From NCBI GenBank assembly GCA_016125255.1, contig WGMD01000025.1, positions 1 to 64,000 on the forward strand: a DNA stretch of 64,000 nucleotides, given 5' to 3'. Below, in pieces: positions 1 through 9,200 of the stretch. The stretch is from Planctomycetota bacterium (lineage in GTDB: Bacteria > Planctomycetota > Phycisphaerae > Phycisphaerales > Zrk34). Below the pieces are notes generated by a model. The model did not search any database, had not been told where the DNA came from, and saw only the letters and a program-made list of their open reading frames with translations. Position 1 is the first letter of the stretch; every line of letters begins with the position of its first letter. A program made the translations under genes and the position numbers.

Positions 1-60
1 GGCGATCAAATCCCGAATCTTCTGGCCCGTTCGCACGCTCGGTGGTACTCTCTGACTCAT
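1..60 (-). CDS. 5' end of a leftward gene cut by the window edge
   Basis: Twenty codons are visible, starting MSQRVPPSVRTGQKIRDLIA. An AAGGAG Shine-Dalgarno sits eight bases upstream of the ATG, so the start looks genuine. The product cannot be identified from so short a piece. A transposase is possible, because the DNA between this start and the neighbouring NERD gene reads outward as TGTAAATTGAGAAGGGG, which looks like the tip of an insertion sequence, but this is inference only. Confidence 0.5.
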   Translation of the reverse strand, partial: MSQRVPPSVRTGQKIRDLIA

Positions 61-115
61 GGGGTGGCTCCTTGTGGGTTGTTGGTCCAACCGATAGGGT
101 CCACCCCTTCTCAAT

Positions 116-862
116 TTACAGCAAGTTTAGGACATGACCGAGGCGGGACCAGCGGTTGTTGATGTATTTGAGGAACGTGTCCGTGTTCTGGACCCAGACG
201 TCGTTGCGTTTGCCCTTGACGTACCAACCGGGGTACATCACGACGGGTTGAATGGGGATGTTGGTGCTGTGGGTCGTGCGTTCGAGGATTTTGCGGAGGT
301 GGGAGACGTTGGCGAGGACCTGGCGGATGGGGTGTTCATCGGGCGGACCGTCTGCGAGTCGGATGCCGCGGGCGTCGACGTGGAGTTTGGCGTCGGGCGT
401 CGGTTTGGTGCGCGTCTTGGTTTCAATGACGAAGATGCCGCCGGGGCCGATGAGGACATGGTCGATGTTGAACCGCGACCCGTCGGGGTTCTTTTCTTCG
501 ATGTCGTGGATGACGAAGTAGCCCTTGGGGCAACCCTCATGAAGTGCTTGCGCGACAGAGCGCTCACCATCGAGTCCGAGACGGATTTGCCGGACAACTT
601 GCAGTCCGCGCCAAGCGCGCCAAAGACAAAACGGCGTGGCGATGAGCGCGATGGCCGTGATGGTCCACGGGCTGATGGGTGAGTTGAAGAACCATCGCAT
701 CCATTCCATGAGCACCATTGCCCAGAGAAATGCAGCATACAGCCACCATGTAAAAACCTTGTCGTCGATGTGGTCATTGATCTGAGTGACAAGCGACTGC
801 CCGGGCACGCGCAGGGGATGTTCCTTGATGGGCGAGGACTTTTCGGGGCGCTTGAAAGACAT
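116..862 (-). CDS. NERD-domain membrane protein
   Basis: This 248-residue protein has two hydrophobic segments near residues 40-60 and 66-88, followed by a NERD (nuclease-related) domain over roughly residues 100-235. The domain is recognised by FNIDHVLIGPGGIFVIETKT, which carries the D and ExK residues of the nuclease-like fold. NERD proteins are thought to act on nucleic acid, but their cellular role is unclear. I chose the ATG giving MSFKRPEK; a start 11 codons upstream is also open. Its stop codon lies in the presumed tip of the element to the left, so the C-terminus may have been set by an insertion. Confidence 0.8.
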   Translation of the reverse strand: MSFKRPEKSSPIKEHPLRVPGQSLVTQINDHIDDKVFTWWLYAAFLWAMVLMEWMRWFFNSPISPWTITAIALIATPFCLWRAWRGLQVVRQIRLGLDGERSVAQALHEGCPKGYFVIHDIEEKNPDGSRFNIDHVLIGPGGIFVIETKTRTKPTPDAKLHVDARGIRLADGPPDEHPIRQVLANVSHLRKILERTTHSTNIPIQPVVMYPGWYVKGKRNDVWVQNTDTFLKYINNRWSRLGHVLNLL

Positions 863-895
863 AAAAACCTCGGAAAAAGGTTGAACTGCGGGCAT

Positions 896-1416
896 GATAC
901 CACATGCGGCAAAGGCACCGGCGTGGGGGCACGCCGGCTCGGACTTGCCGAGGGGTTGGGTGAGCGTTGTGCTTTGCGGCGCGGGGGAGGAGAAGGTGAA
1001 CCGGCGGGGTGGGCGGGACGTTTGAACAGGCGAGGGGAGTCAGAGCCGGCCTGCCCTCAGGCCGGGGAATGGAAGGAGTGTGGAGTTTGGTGTGCGGAGT
1101 TGGGAGTGTGGAGTTTGGGGTTTTGATTCCGCACGCTGCACTCCGAATTCCACACTGGAAAGGGGTGCATGGGGAGGTCGAGAAGCGCACGGGGGCGGCG
1201 CGGGGGTGATGTAAGTCGAGTGTTGACGCGCATGGGGGTGTCGAGGGCGACCGGTGGGGTGCGCATGGGGGCGTCAAGGGGCACGGAATGGGGGTGCCGG
1301 GGCGGGGTTTATGGGGATGGGGGGAGTTGGAGCGGATTGACGGGCGGGTGCGCGGGGTGCGCGGGGGGTGCGGGAAGCTCCGCCTCGCTGAAGCGAGGCG
1401 GGCCGGGGCGGGGGGA
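896..1416. other. intergenic region rich in G and small hairpins, no gene
   Basis: No convincing coding frame is seen. The stretch is strongly G-rich on the plus strand. It holds several small palindromes: CCGGCCTG/CAGGCCGG near 1048-1067, and a CCGCCTCGC/GCGAGGCGG hairpin near 1379-1402. The GTGTGGAGTTTGG-type segments around 1078-1160 are partly repeated and partly inverted. It separates lipA from the NERD gene. Confidence 0.6.
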
Positions 1417-2355
1417 TCAGGGGTTGAGTTTGGCGTGTTTGTCGGCGTGGTAGGAGGAGCGGACCATGGGGCCGGATTCGACGTGGGGGAAGCCCAGGGA
1501 CTCGCCCAGTTCTTTGTAGCGGGCGAACTGGTCGGGGTGGACGAAACGGGCGACGGGGAGGTGATTGGCGGAGGGCTGGAGGTATTGGCCGATGGTGAGG
1601 ATGTCGCAGGGGCCATTGGGGCCGGCGGTGCCTTCGAGGACGTCGTGCATGAGGGCGGTGACTTCGTCATCGGATTCGCCGATGCCGACCATGATACCGG
1701 TTTTGGTGGTGAAACCCTGCGATTTGGCCCGGCGGAGGAGTTCGATGGAGCGGGGGTATTTTGCTTGCGGGCGGACGGCGGGGTAGAGGCGGGGGACGGA
1801 TTCGAGGTTGTGGTTGAGGATGTCGGGCTTTTCGTCGAGGACGCGTTGGAGGGCGTCCCAGTCGCCGCAGAAGTCGGGGATGAGGGTTTCGATCTGGGTT
1901 TTGGGGGCCTGGCGGCGGATTTCACGGATGGTATGGGCCCAGATGGAGGCTCCGCCATCGGGGAGTTCATCGCGGTTGACGGAGGTGATGCAGACGAAGT
2001 TGAGGTTCATGAGGGCGACGGACTGGCCGACGCGGACGGGTTCATCGAGGTCGAGGACGGGGGGCCGACCTGTTTTGATGTTGCAGAAGCCGCAGGATCG
2101 GGTGCAGGTGTCGCCGAGGATCATGACGGTGGCGACGCCGGCGGACCAGCATTCGCCCATGTTGGGGCAGCGGGCCTCTTCGCAGACGGTATGGAGCTTG
2201 TGGTCACGGATGAGCTGGCGAAGCTGGTGGTAGTGCTCGGACTGGGGGAGCTGCATGCGGAGCCAGCGGGGCTTACCCTTGCGGACGAAGTCCGCGGGGG
2301 CGGGGGCGGGTGTGAGGATCTGGTTGGAGAGACTGATGCGGACCATGCAGGCCAT
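1417..2355 (-). CDS. lipA: lipoyl synthase
   Basis: This radical-SAM enzyme inserts two sulfurs into octanoyl groups on lipoyl-dependent enzymes such as pyruvate dehydrogenase. Both iron-sulfur motifs are present. The auxiliary cluster motif is CEEARCPNMGEC and the SAM-cluster motif is CTRSCGFC. The C-terminal RSSYHAD motif, which carries the cluster-ligating serine, is also visible. The length of 312 residues is normal. The start is uncertain: ATG codons at 2355 and 2346 and a TTG at 2376 are all in frame and none has a clear ribosome-binding site. No lipB is adjacent. Confidence 0.96.
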   Translation of the reverse strand: MACMVRISLSNQILTPAPAPADFVRKGKPRWLRMQLPQSEHYHQLRQLIRDHKLHTVCEEARCPNMGECWSAGVATVMILGDTCTRSCGFCNIKTGRPPVLDLDEPVRVGQSVALMNLNFVCITSVNRDELPDGGASIWAHTIREIRRQAPKTQIETLIPDFCGDWDALQRVLDEKPDILNHNLESVPRLYPAVRPQAKYPRSIELLRRAKSQGFTTKTGIMVGIGESDDEVTALMHDVLEGTAGPNGPCDILTIGQYLQPSANHLPVARFVHPDQFARYKELGESLGFPHVESGPMVRSSYHADKHAKLNP

Positions 2356-2647
2356 GATAGGAGGGGGGAGTGCCAAGCCGCAAGCGGCGGAAAACGGGGC
2401 AGGGCCGATAAGTTTGGGGCATCATATATTAACGGCGGGGTCGAATGTATCCGATGCTTTTGGGGCTGGAGGAGCATATGGTTTACCCGTCTGCGCGCTG
2501 GGCGCAGGTTTGATCGGCCGCTTGGGTGCTGTTAAAGTCAAAAGCGACCGGTCATTGGGTGGAATTGGAAGTTGGCGATGACGGTCGATACGGATCAGGG
2601 AACGACACTGCATGATCACTAGCACCCGTGTGCGAAAGGAGTGGCGT

Positions 2648-4234
2648 GTGAGCACGTCGCACAAGCGTCGGAATTTTCAGCGTCCGGTCGGATCGTCGAT
2701 GATGTTGGCGGTGCTGGCGCTGTTGTGTCTGGCCCCGGTCGGCTGCGACATGGATTCGTTCATGGACCCGTCGGAGGTCGGCCGGTGGGAGAACACGCCG
2801 GTGCTGCTGCCGATCATCGAGCGGCTGGACGTGATCGATGAGCCGATGCAGGACATCCCCGGCCTCTCGCAGATCCGCAGCGAAGACCTCATTCCCGAAA
2901 TCCGCGAATATGAACTGGGCGCCGGCGACCTGCTGACGTTCACCATCTTCGAACTCATCACGCCCAACGTCGAAACCATCGTCACCCGCCGCATTGATGA
3001 GCTGGGCTTCGTGCGCCTGCCGGTCATCGGGCAGCTCAAGTGCGCCGGCCTGACGACCAAGCAGCTCGAACAGCGCATCGTCGACATTCTCGACCCGGCC
3101 ATCCTGCGCAACCCGACCGTGTCGGTGATCGTGCAGGAAGGTCGGCAAAAGACGTTCAGCGTCGTGGGCGGACAGGCGACGGGGACGTATCAGATCGTGC
3201 AGAACAATTTCCGGCTGCTCGACGCTCTGGCGATCTCGCGGGCCCCGACATCGGGGATGGATCACGTATATGTGATTCGGCAGGTGCCGCTGCTGCGCGA
3301 AGTGGAAGAGGGCTACAACCCGCAGGACATCGAGCCCGGCGCTCACAAGCCCCCGCTGCACAAGACGGGCGAGACGCCGACCGGCGCGGTGCCCGGCGAA
3401 GCTCCGGCGACGGACAAGCCGGCGCTCGATCCGGCCAAGCTCATCGAATCGCTGAGCAAGGGTTTGGATGACAAGGGCGCGGAAAAGCCCAAGGACGACA
3501 AGAAGCCCGCTGAGGGCGAGAAGCCCAAGGAAGGCGAGAAGCCGGCCGCCCCGCAGCTTGGCGGCGCGCTGGAGCCGGGTCAGAGTGCGGAAGGGCGATT
3601 CGTGAATCTCAACGGCAAGTGGGTCTGGGTCGAAGGCAAGGCGGGCGAAGGCGCAGCCCCGGCGGCTGCGGCGGCCAAAGGCGAGCCGGCGACCGACCTG
3701 CCCGGCGACAGCACGCTGCCCCCGCCGGACCAGATGGTCACGCAGCGCGTCATCGACATCGACGCCGATGCTTTGGTGCGCGGTGAAGCCAAGTACAACA
3801 TCGTCATCCGGGCCGGCGATATCGTCCGCCTGCCCGCGCAGGACCTGGGCAACGTGTACATCGGCGGGCACATCAGCCGACCGGGCACGTACGCGCTGCC
3901 CGGCGAGCGGACGCTGACGCTCAAGCAGCTGATCATGAGCGCCGGCGGACTGGCTCCGACGGCGATTCCGGAGCGCGTGGACCTGACCCGCCGACTGGGC
4001 AAGAACCAGGAGGCGACGGTGCGGTTGAACCTGCGCGCGATCTTCGAGGGCGTCCAGCCGGACATCTACCTCAAGAAGAACGACACGATCAACATCGGCA
4101 CGAACGCGGTCGCCAGCTTCGCCGCGGTGGTCCGCAACTCCTTCCGATTCAGCTACGGCTTCGGCTTCCTGCTCGACCGCAACTTCGGGTCGGACGTGCT
4201 GGGCGTCGCTCCGTCGGATCGTGCACGCAGATAA
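2648..4234 (+). CDS. Wza-like polysaccharide export lipoprotein
   Basis: The 528-residue product has a signal sequence ending in a lipobox-like APVGC. A polysaccharide-export domain starts near residue 88 (YELGAGDLLTF). A Lys/Glu/Pro-rich linker spans about residues 270-310. A C-terminal SLBB-type domain starts near residue 400 (GNVYIGGHISRPGTYALPG). Such proteins form the outer-membrane channel for exopolysaccharide. I chose the GTG at 2648 because AAAGGAG lies six bases upstream; an ATG at 2612 is also in frame. It is the first gene of the exosortase operon. The long low-complexity linker is unusual for Wza. Confidence 0.88.
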   Translation: MSTSHKRRNFQRPVGSSMMLAVLALLCLAPVGCDMDSFMDPSEVGRWENTPVLLPIIERLDVIDEPMQDIPGLSQIRSEDLIPEIREYELGAGDLLTFTIFELITPNVETIVTRRIDELGFVRLPVIGQLKCAGLTTKQLEQRIVDILDPAILRNPTVSVIVQEGRQKTFSVVGGQATGTYQIVQNNFRLLDALAISRAPTSGMDHVYVIRQVPLLREVEEGYNPQDIEPGAHKPPLHKTGETPTGAVPGEAPATDKPALDPAKLIESLSKGLDDKGAEKPKDDKKPAEGEKPKEGEKPAAPQLGGALEPGQSAEGRFVNLNGKWVWVEGKAGEGAAPAAAAAKGEPATDLPGDSTLPPPDQMVTQRVIDIDADALVRGEAKYNIVIRAGDIVRLPAQDLGNVYIGGHISRPGTYALPGERTLTLKQLIMSAGGLAPTAIPERVDLTRRLGKNQEATVRLNLRAIFEGVQPDIYLKKNDTINIGTNAVASFAAVVRNSFRFSYGFGFLLDRNFGSDVLGVAPSDRARR

Positions 4235-4370
4235 CGGTAAGAAAGGTGTGCTGAGCAATCTGATGTCCGGGGCTCAATCCGAACGCCCGTCGCGTTCGGC
4301 AGAGGGTGAACCCATGGCCGAACAAGGTCGTACATTTGGGGGCCCCTCGACGCACCTTGGAACGGAGACG

Positions 4371-5366
4371 ATGAGCACCGTCAGCGTGACACGCACTCAA
4401 ACCAAGCGCCCGCCCGAACCGATGCAGCGCTTGGACCCGCTGATCCCCTCGCATGTCTGGGTGCGGATCGCGATTCTCGCCGCGCTGTTCATTCCGCTGC
4501 ACTGGGACATTCTCTGGCGGTTAACGCAATTCGCACTCACCGACGGCGACTGGTCCCACGCCTTCCTCGTCCCCTTCATCAGTCTCTACTTCGTCTATCA
4601 GCAGAAGCAGCGCCTCCTCGACACGCCCACGCGGACGTGCTGGTGGGGCCTGCCCATCATCCTGATCTGCCTCGGCGGCTACTTCCTTTCGATCTACCCC
4701 ATCCGCAACGACATGCTCAAGGGCTACTGCATGATCGGGGAGATCTTCGGGCTCGTGCTGCTCATGGCCGGCCCGGCGGTGATCCGCGTCGTCTGGCTGC
4801 CGATCATCTACCTCATGTTCGCCGTCAAAGTGACGCAGCAGTACTGGGGCAAGCTGGCGTCGGAGCTTCAGGTCATCGCCGCCAAGGCCGCGGTCGTCGT
4901 CCTGCAACTGTTCTCGATCGACGCGACGGTCAACGGCACGACGATCGACTTGTGGAAGGGCATGGAGCCGCTCGGCTCGCTCAACGTCGCCGAGGCGTGC
5001 AGCGGGCTTCGCATGCTCATGACCTTCATCGCGCTGGGCGTGGCGGTGGCGTATCTGTGGGATCGGCCCTGGTGGGCGCGGCTCACGATGGTCGCCTTGA
5101 CCGTGCCCATCGCCGTGGCCGTCAACGTCGGCCGCGTCACCGTCATCGGCCTGGTGTATTTAGTCAATCCTGAATACTCCGCTGGCGATTCGCACATCTT
5201 CATCGGCATGCTGATGCTCGTCCCGGCGCTGGGCATGTTCCTATTGCTGGGATGGGTCATGAACAAGATCGTCCTGACCGACGCAGCCGCCCGCCCCGTC
5301 GCGGCCCCGGCTCAGCGTCCCCCCGGTGATGCCCCCGCTTCGCACAACGACGCCAACGACCACTGA
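4371..5366 (+). CDS. exosortase (XrtA-like transpeptidase family)
   Basis: This 331-residue polytopic membrane protein carries the exosortase catalytic triad: Cys210 in AEACSGLRML, Arg255 in VNVGRVTVIG and His275 in GDSHIFIGM. Exosortases process and anchor exported proteins bearing a C-terminal sorting signal, typically in bacteria that make extracellular polysaccharide. I preferred the ATG at 4371, preceded by CGGAGACG, over an upstream frame-open ATG at 4221 that would overlap the exporter gene. The EpsI-like partner follows after 16 bases. The subfamily cannot be assigned by eye. Confidence 0.93.
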   Translation: MSTVSVTRTQTKRPPEPMQRLDPLIPSHVWVRIAILAALFIPLHWDILWRLTQFALTDGDWSHAFLVPFISLYFVYQQKQRLLDTPTRTCWWGLPIILICLGGYFLSIYPIRNDMLKGYCMIGEIFGLVLLMAGPAVIRVVWLPIIYLMFAVKVTQQYWGKLASELQVIAAKAAVVVLQLFSIDATVNGTTIDLWKGMEPLGSLNVAEACSGLRMLMTFIALGVAVAYLWDRPWWARLTMVALTVPIAVAVNVGRVTVIGLVYLVNPEYSAGDSHIFIGMLMLVPALGMFLLLGWVMNKIVLTDAAARPVAAPAQRPPGDAPASHNDANDH

Positions 5367-5382
5367 ACCGGACGGAACGACC

Positions 5383-6192
5383 ATGGACTTCAAGAAAGTC
5401 TTTAGCCCATCGATGATCGCCGCGACAGTGCTGCTGTTCGTGGGCCTGGTCGGGTTGCAGTCGGTCGTGCACGCCTTTGAGATCTTCCTCATGAAGGAGC
5501 CGGTCCCGCTGCGCCGCCGGCTGTACCTGATCCCCGAGCACGTCGGGCCTTATCAGAAGGTCGCCGAGGAAACGCTCTCCAAGGAAGTCGTCGACGAACT
5601 GGGCACCGATCAGTACATCAGTTGGACCTACACCAACACGCAGCTCAAGCCCGACGAGCCCGGCGCCCGGATTCGCCTGCACATCGCCTACTACACCGGC
5701 ACGCCCGATGCGATTCCGCACGTGCCGGAGCGATGCTACGTCGGCGGCGGGGCGACGCCCAAGGACAGCACGCAGGACACGCTCACGCTCGATTCCCCGG
5801 CGATCTACTCGGTGGCGAACGACGAGCTGATGGCCACCGATTCGATGGGGCGCACGGTGCATCTGCCCGGGCGCGAGATTCCGATTCGGCTCTTCGACTT
5901 CGTGCCGCACAACGCCAAGGAGCCGGCGACGGTGATGTACTTCTTCGCCGCCAACGGCAAGCTCATCGCCGTGCCGCGCGATGTGCGCAATCTCGTCTTC
6001 GACCTCTCGTCGCGATACGCCTACTGGTGCAAGATCGAGTTGCTTCCCTTCGGCGTGAAGGACCACGAGGAGGCGAAGCGGATCGGTGCGGCGTTTTTGT
6101 CACAGATGATGCCCGAAATCATGGGCTGCCTGCCGGACTGGACGGAGGTCCGCGCGGGTCGATACCCGGTCGAGAAAACCAACAAGCGATAA
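5383..6192 (+). CDS. exosortase-associated EpsI-family protein
   Basis: This 269-residue protein has one N-terminal membrane segment (about residues 8-25). Its periplasmic domain contains the EpsI/DUF3485 hallmark YYTGTPDAIPHVPERCY. EpsI proteins are encoded beside, or fused to, exosortases. Their molecular role is not settled, but the link to polysaccharide export and sorting is strong. The start is the ATG giving MDFKKVF. An earlier ATG at 5326 would run into the exosortase gene. Confidence 0.88.
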   Translation: MDFKKVFSPSMIAATVLLFVGLVGLQSVVHAFEIFLMKEPVPLRRRLYLIPEHVGPYQKVAEETLSKEVVDELGTDQYISWTYTNTQLKPDEPGARIRLHIAYYTGTPDAIPHVPERCYVGGGATPKDSTQDTLTLDSPAIYSVANDELMATDSMGRTVHLPGREIPIRLFDFVPHNAKEPATVMYFFAANGKLIAVPRDVRNLVFDLSSRYAYWCKIELLPFGVKDHEEAKRIGAAFLSQMMPEIMGCLPDWTEVRAGRYPVEKTNKR

Positions 6193-6210
6193 GCATCGCG
6201 GGATACCGAT

Positions 6211-9200
6211 ATGGCTGGACGCGTAAACACAAAATTCGTGATGATTCTTCTGGCGATCCTCGTGGTCGTGACGGGCGTATTGGGCGCCGCCTGGTACTTC
6301 GCCACCCTCAAGGACCCCGCCGAGTACATCGCCAAGGGCGACGTGATGATGAGCCAGGGCCAGTACGACGAGGCCCAGAAATGGTACGGCCGGGCGTTCC
6401 GCCTGGACCGCACGAGCCCGGTCATCATGATGAAGTACACGGAGGCGTCGTCGAAGATGCCCGTGACGACGACGCATGATCTGAACGAGCGACTGATGCA
6501 GATGACGCAGATGTGGAGCAAGGTCATCACCGTCGCCCCCGACAGCGCTCAGGCGACCGAAGCGCGTCAGAAGCTCATGGCCTACTACTACGACGCCGCC
6601 AAGACGTTCAACCAGATCGCCATGTGGGACCGGCTCTACGGCGCGGCGGTGGAGATGCTCAGCCAGACGGGCAACGCCGAATCGCTCCTGGCCCGCAAGT
6701 ACCGCGGCATCGCGCAGGTGCAGCGCATGCGGCGGCTGGACGTCGAGGCCGGCGACCGCAAACTCGCCAAGGAAGACCTTGACGCCGCCCTGAAGGAAAG
6801 CCCGGACGACGCGGAGCTCAGCTACGCGGTCGCGCAGTGGTATCTGTTCGAGTCGCTCTACGAGCAGCGGGCCGGTCGGGCGGCGGAGAGCAAGAAGCTG
6901 GCGGACGAAGGCGTGAAGATCGCCAAGGCGTATCTGGACGCGCACCCCAAGAGCATCGATGCGCAGCTCAACCTGATGCGCGTCCTGCTTATCACGCGCG
7001 ACAACACGCAGGCGGAGGTGATGCTCGCGTCGCTCGAGAAGCAGATGATGCAGATCGACGACATCGACAACACGCTGGAGATCGGCCAGTTCATCATCAC
7101 GATCGACCGCAAGGCGGCGAGCGGGGATGACAACGATGCGGATACGCCGACCGGCACGACCTCCGGCCGGATGCGCGAGGAAAAGCTGCTGCGGCATCTT
7201 CTGGAAAAGCATCCCGACGACGTGTTGATCCAGTACAAGCTCGCGGACAATCTGATTTATCAGAACCGGCGCGACGAAGCGGTGCCGCTGCTGATTTCGT
7301 CGATCGCCGACCGGCCGATGACGCCGAGCATCAAGGCGCAGTACGAAGGGTACGTGCAGCTACTGGCGATCTCGAAGCTGGGCGACCTTTACTTGTCGCA
7401 GCGCGAGGTGACGACGGACGAGCAGGTACGGGCGTCGCTGTTGGACAAGACGCGGCAGCTTCTGGAACAGATGAAGACGCGGGCGAGCGAATCGTCGGGG
7501 TCGATCGATCTGCTGGAAGGCAAGATCGCGCTGGCGGAAGGCAACTACGCGCTGGCGGATCAGAAGCTCAACGCCGCCAACGAAAAGAGCAAGGGCGACA
7601 ATCCCGAAGCGTCGATCCTTCAGGCCAAGGCGCTTCAGCAGCTCGGCCAGCTTGGCGCCGCGCGCGACCGGCTGGCGCAGGCCATCGAGTCGCCGATCGG
7701 CAAGCGCTACTGGCCGGCCTATCGCGAACTGGCGATTCTGGAGCTTCAGCTTCACGAAGACGACAAGGCGATGGAGTACGTGCAGGCGCTGCTCAACGCG
7801 ATGCCCACGGACCCCGCGGCGCTTCAGCTCAAGGCGGCGATCCTCGCTTCGCAGTATCAGGATCTGTCGGCTTCGGGTTCGCCGGAGGCGGCCAAAAAAC
7901 TGCATGACGCGATCGGGATTCTCGAAACGATGCCCAAGGCGGATGATCGTCCGGTTCGGCTCCAGCTCGCCAAGCTGTATCAGGCCGAGGGCCGTGGCGA
8001 CGAAGTGCGCCTGCTGCTCGAGCCCTTGCTTGAGAAGGACCCGACCGACTTCATCGCGCTGAGGCAGCTTTTGCAGGTGGATCTGGCGGAGGGCAAGAAG
8101 GAGGCGGCGATCGCGCGGATCGACACGGCCCTCAAAGCGCCGCAGGACGAGAAGATCGTCAAGGTGCTTCATCTGATCCGCGACCGCCTCGCCGGCACAG
8201 GCGACTTGCAGGGGCAGGTCGAGGAGCTGCTCGCCGCGCAGGACGATCCGTTCCAGCGGGCGATGTGGCTCTATGCGTTCTACAAGCGGACGGGCGAAGC
8301 GGGGAAGGCGGAGGATGCGATCAAGCAGGCCGAGAGTCTCAAGCCCAATGACGCGAGCGTGCTGCGGGCGCGGCTGGATGCGGCCCTGTCGGAGGCGGAC
8401 TGGACGAAGGCGGAGGCGATCGCCGACCGTGCGTCGAAGCTGAATCTCGATGAGGCGCAGGGCATGTTCTGGGTGGGCGAAGTGGAGATGGCGCGGGCGC
8501 GTTACACGCAGGCCGTCGCCACGCTCAACCGCGGCGTGAGTCTGCGGCCGCGCTATTCGGAGGGCTGGCGCCTGCTGGGCCAGGCGCGCATCGAGGCGGG
8601 CGATCTGACCGGCGCGGATGCGGCGTTGACGCGGGCGCTGGAGCTTCAGCCCAACAACGTCTCGGCGCTCAAGGCGCAGTTCCACCTGCACGACATGCGT
8701 CACAATTATCAACTGGCGCTGGGGACGCTTTCGAAGGCGGTCGAGTTCGCGCCGCGCGATCGGGAGCTCTTCGAGCAGTACCTGACGTACAAGGCGGAGC
8801 ACGGCGATCCGAAGGAAGTCATGGCGGAGCGTCAGAAGCTGCTCGCGGCCGTGCCTCAGGACATGCCCAACCGCCGCTCGCTGGCGACGCTGTATCTTCA
8901 GATGGGCAACACGGCCAAGGCGAAGGAAGTGCTCGACGCGTTGATGAAGGAGCACCCGGAGATTCTGGCGAACGTGCTGGCGATGGCGGACTTTTACGCG
9001 GCGACGGGGGACACGGCGGCGGGTCAGAAGCTGCTCGTCAACTACATCGGCTCGCTGGGCGAGAAGGCGGGGGCGGAGGACTGGCTGACGCTGGCGCGCT
9101 ATCTGCGTGACGCCAAGCAGACCGCGCAGGCGGAGGCGGCGTACCGGCGCGGCATCGCCGTCGAAGACCCGAAGATTCGCCCGGCGACGCGCGAACTGGG

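Noticed and set aside
1288-2535. 415-codon plus-strand frame opposite lipA
   Set aside because: It is a Gly/Asp/Val-rich shadow frame; lipA on the minus strand has all catalytic cysteines.
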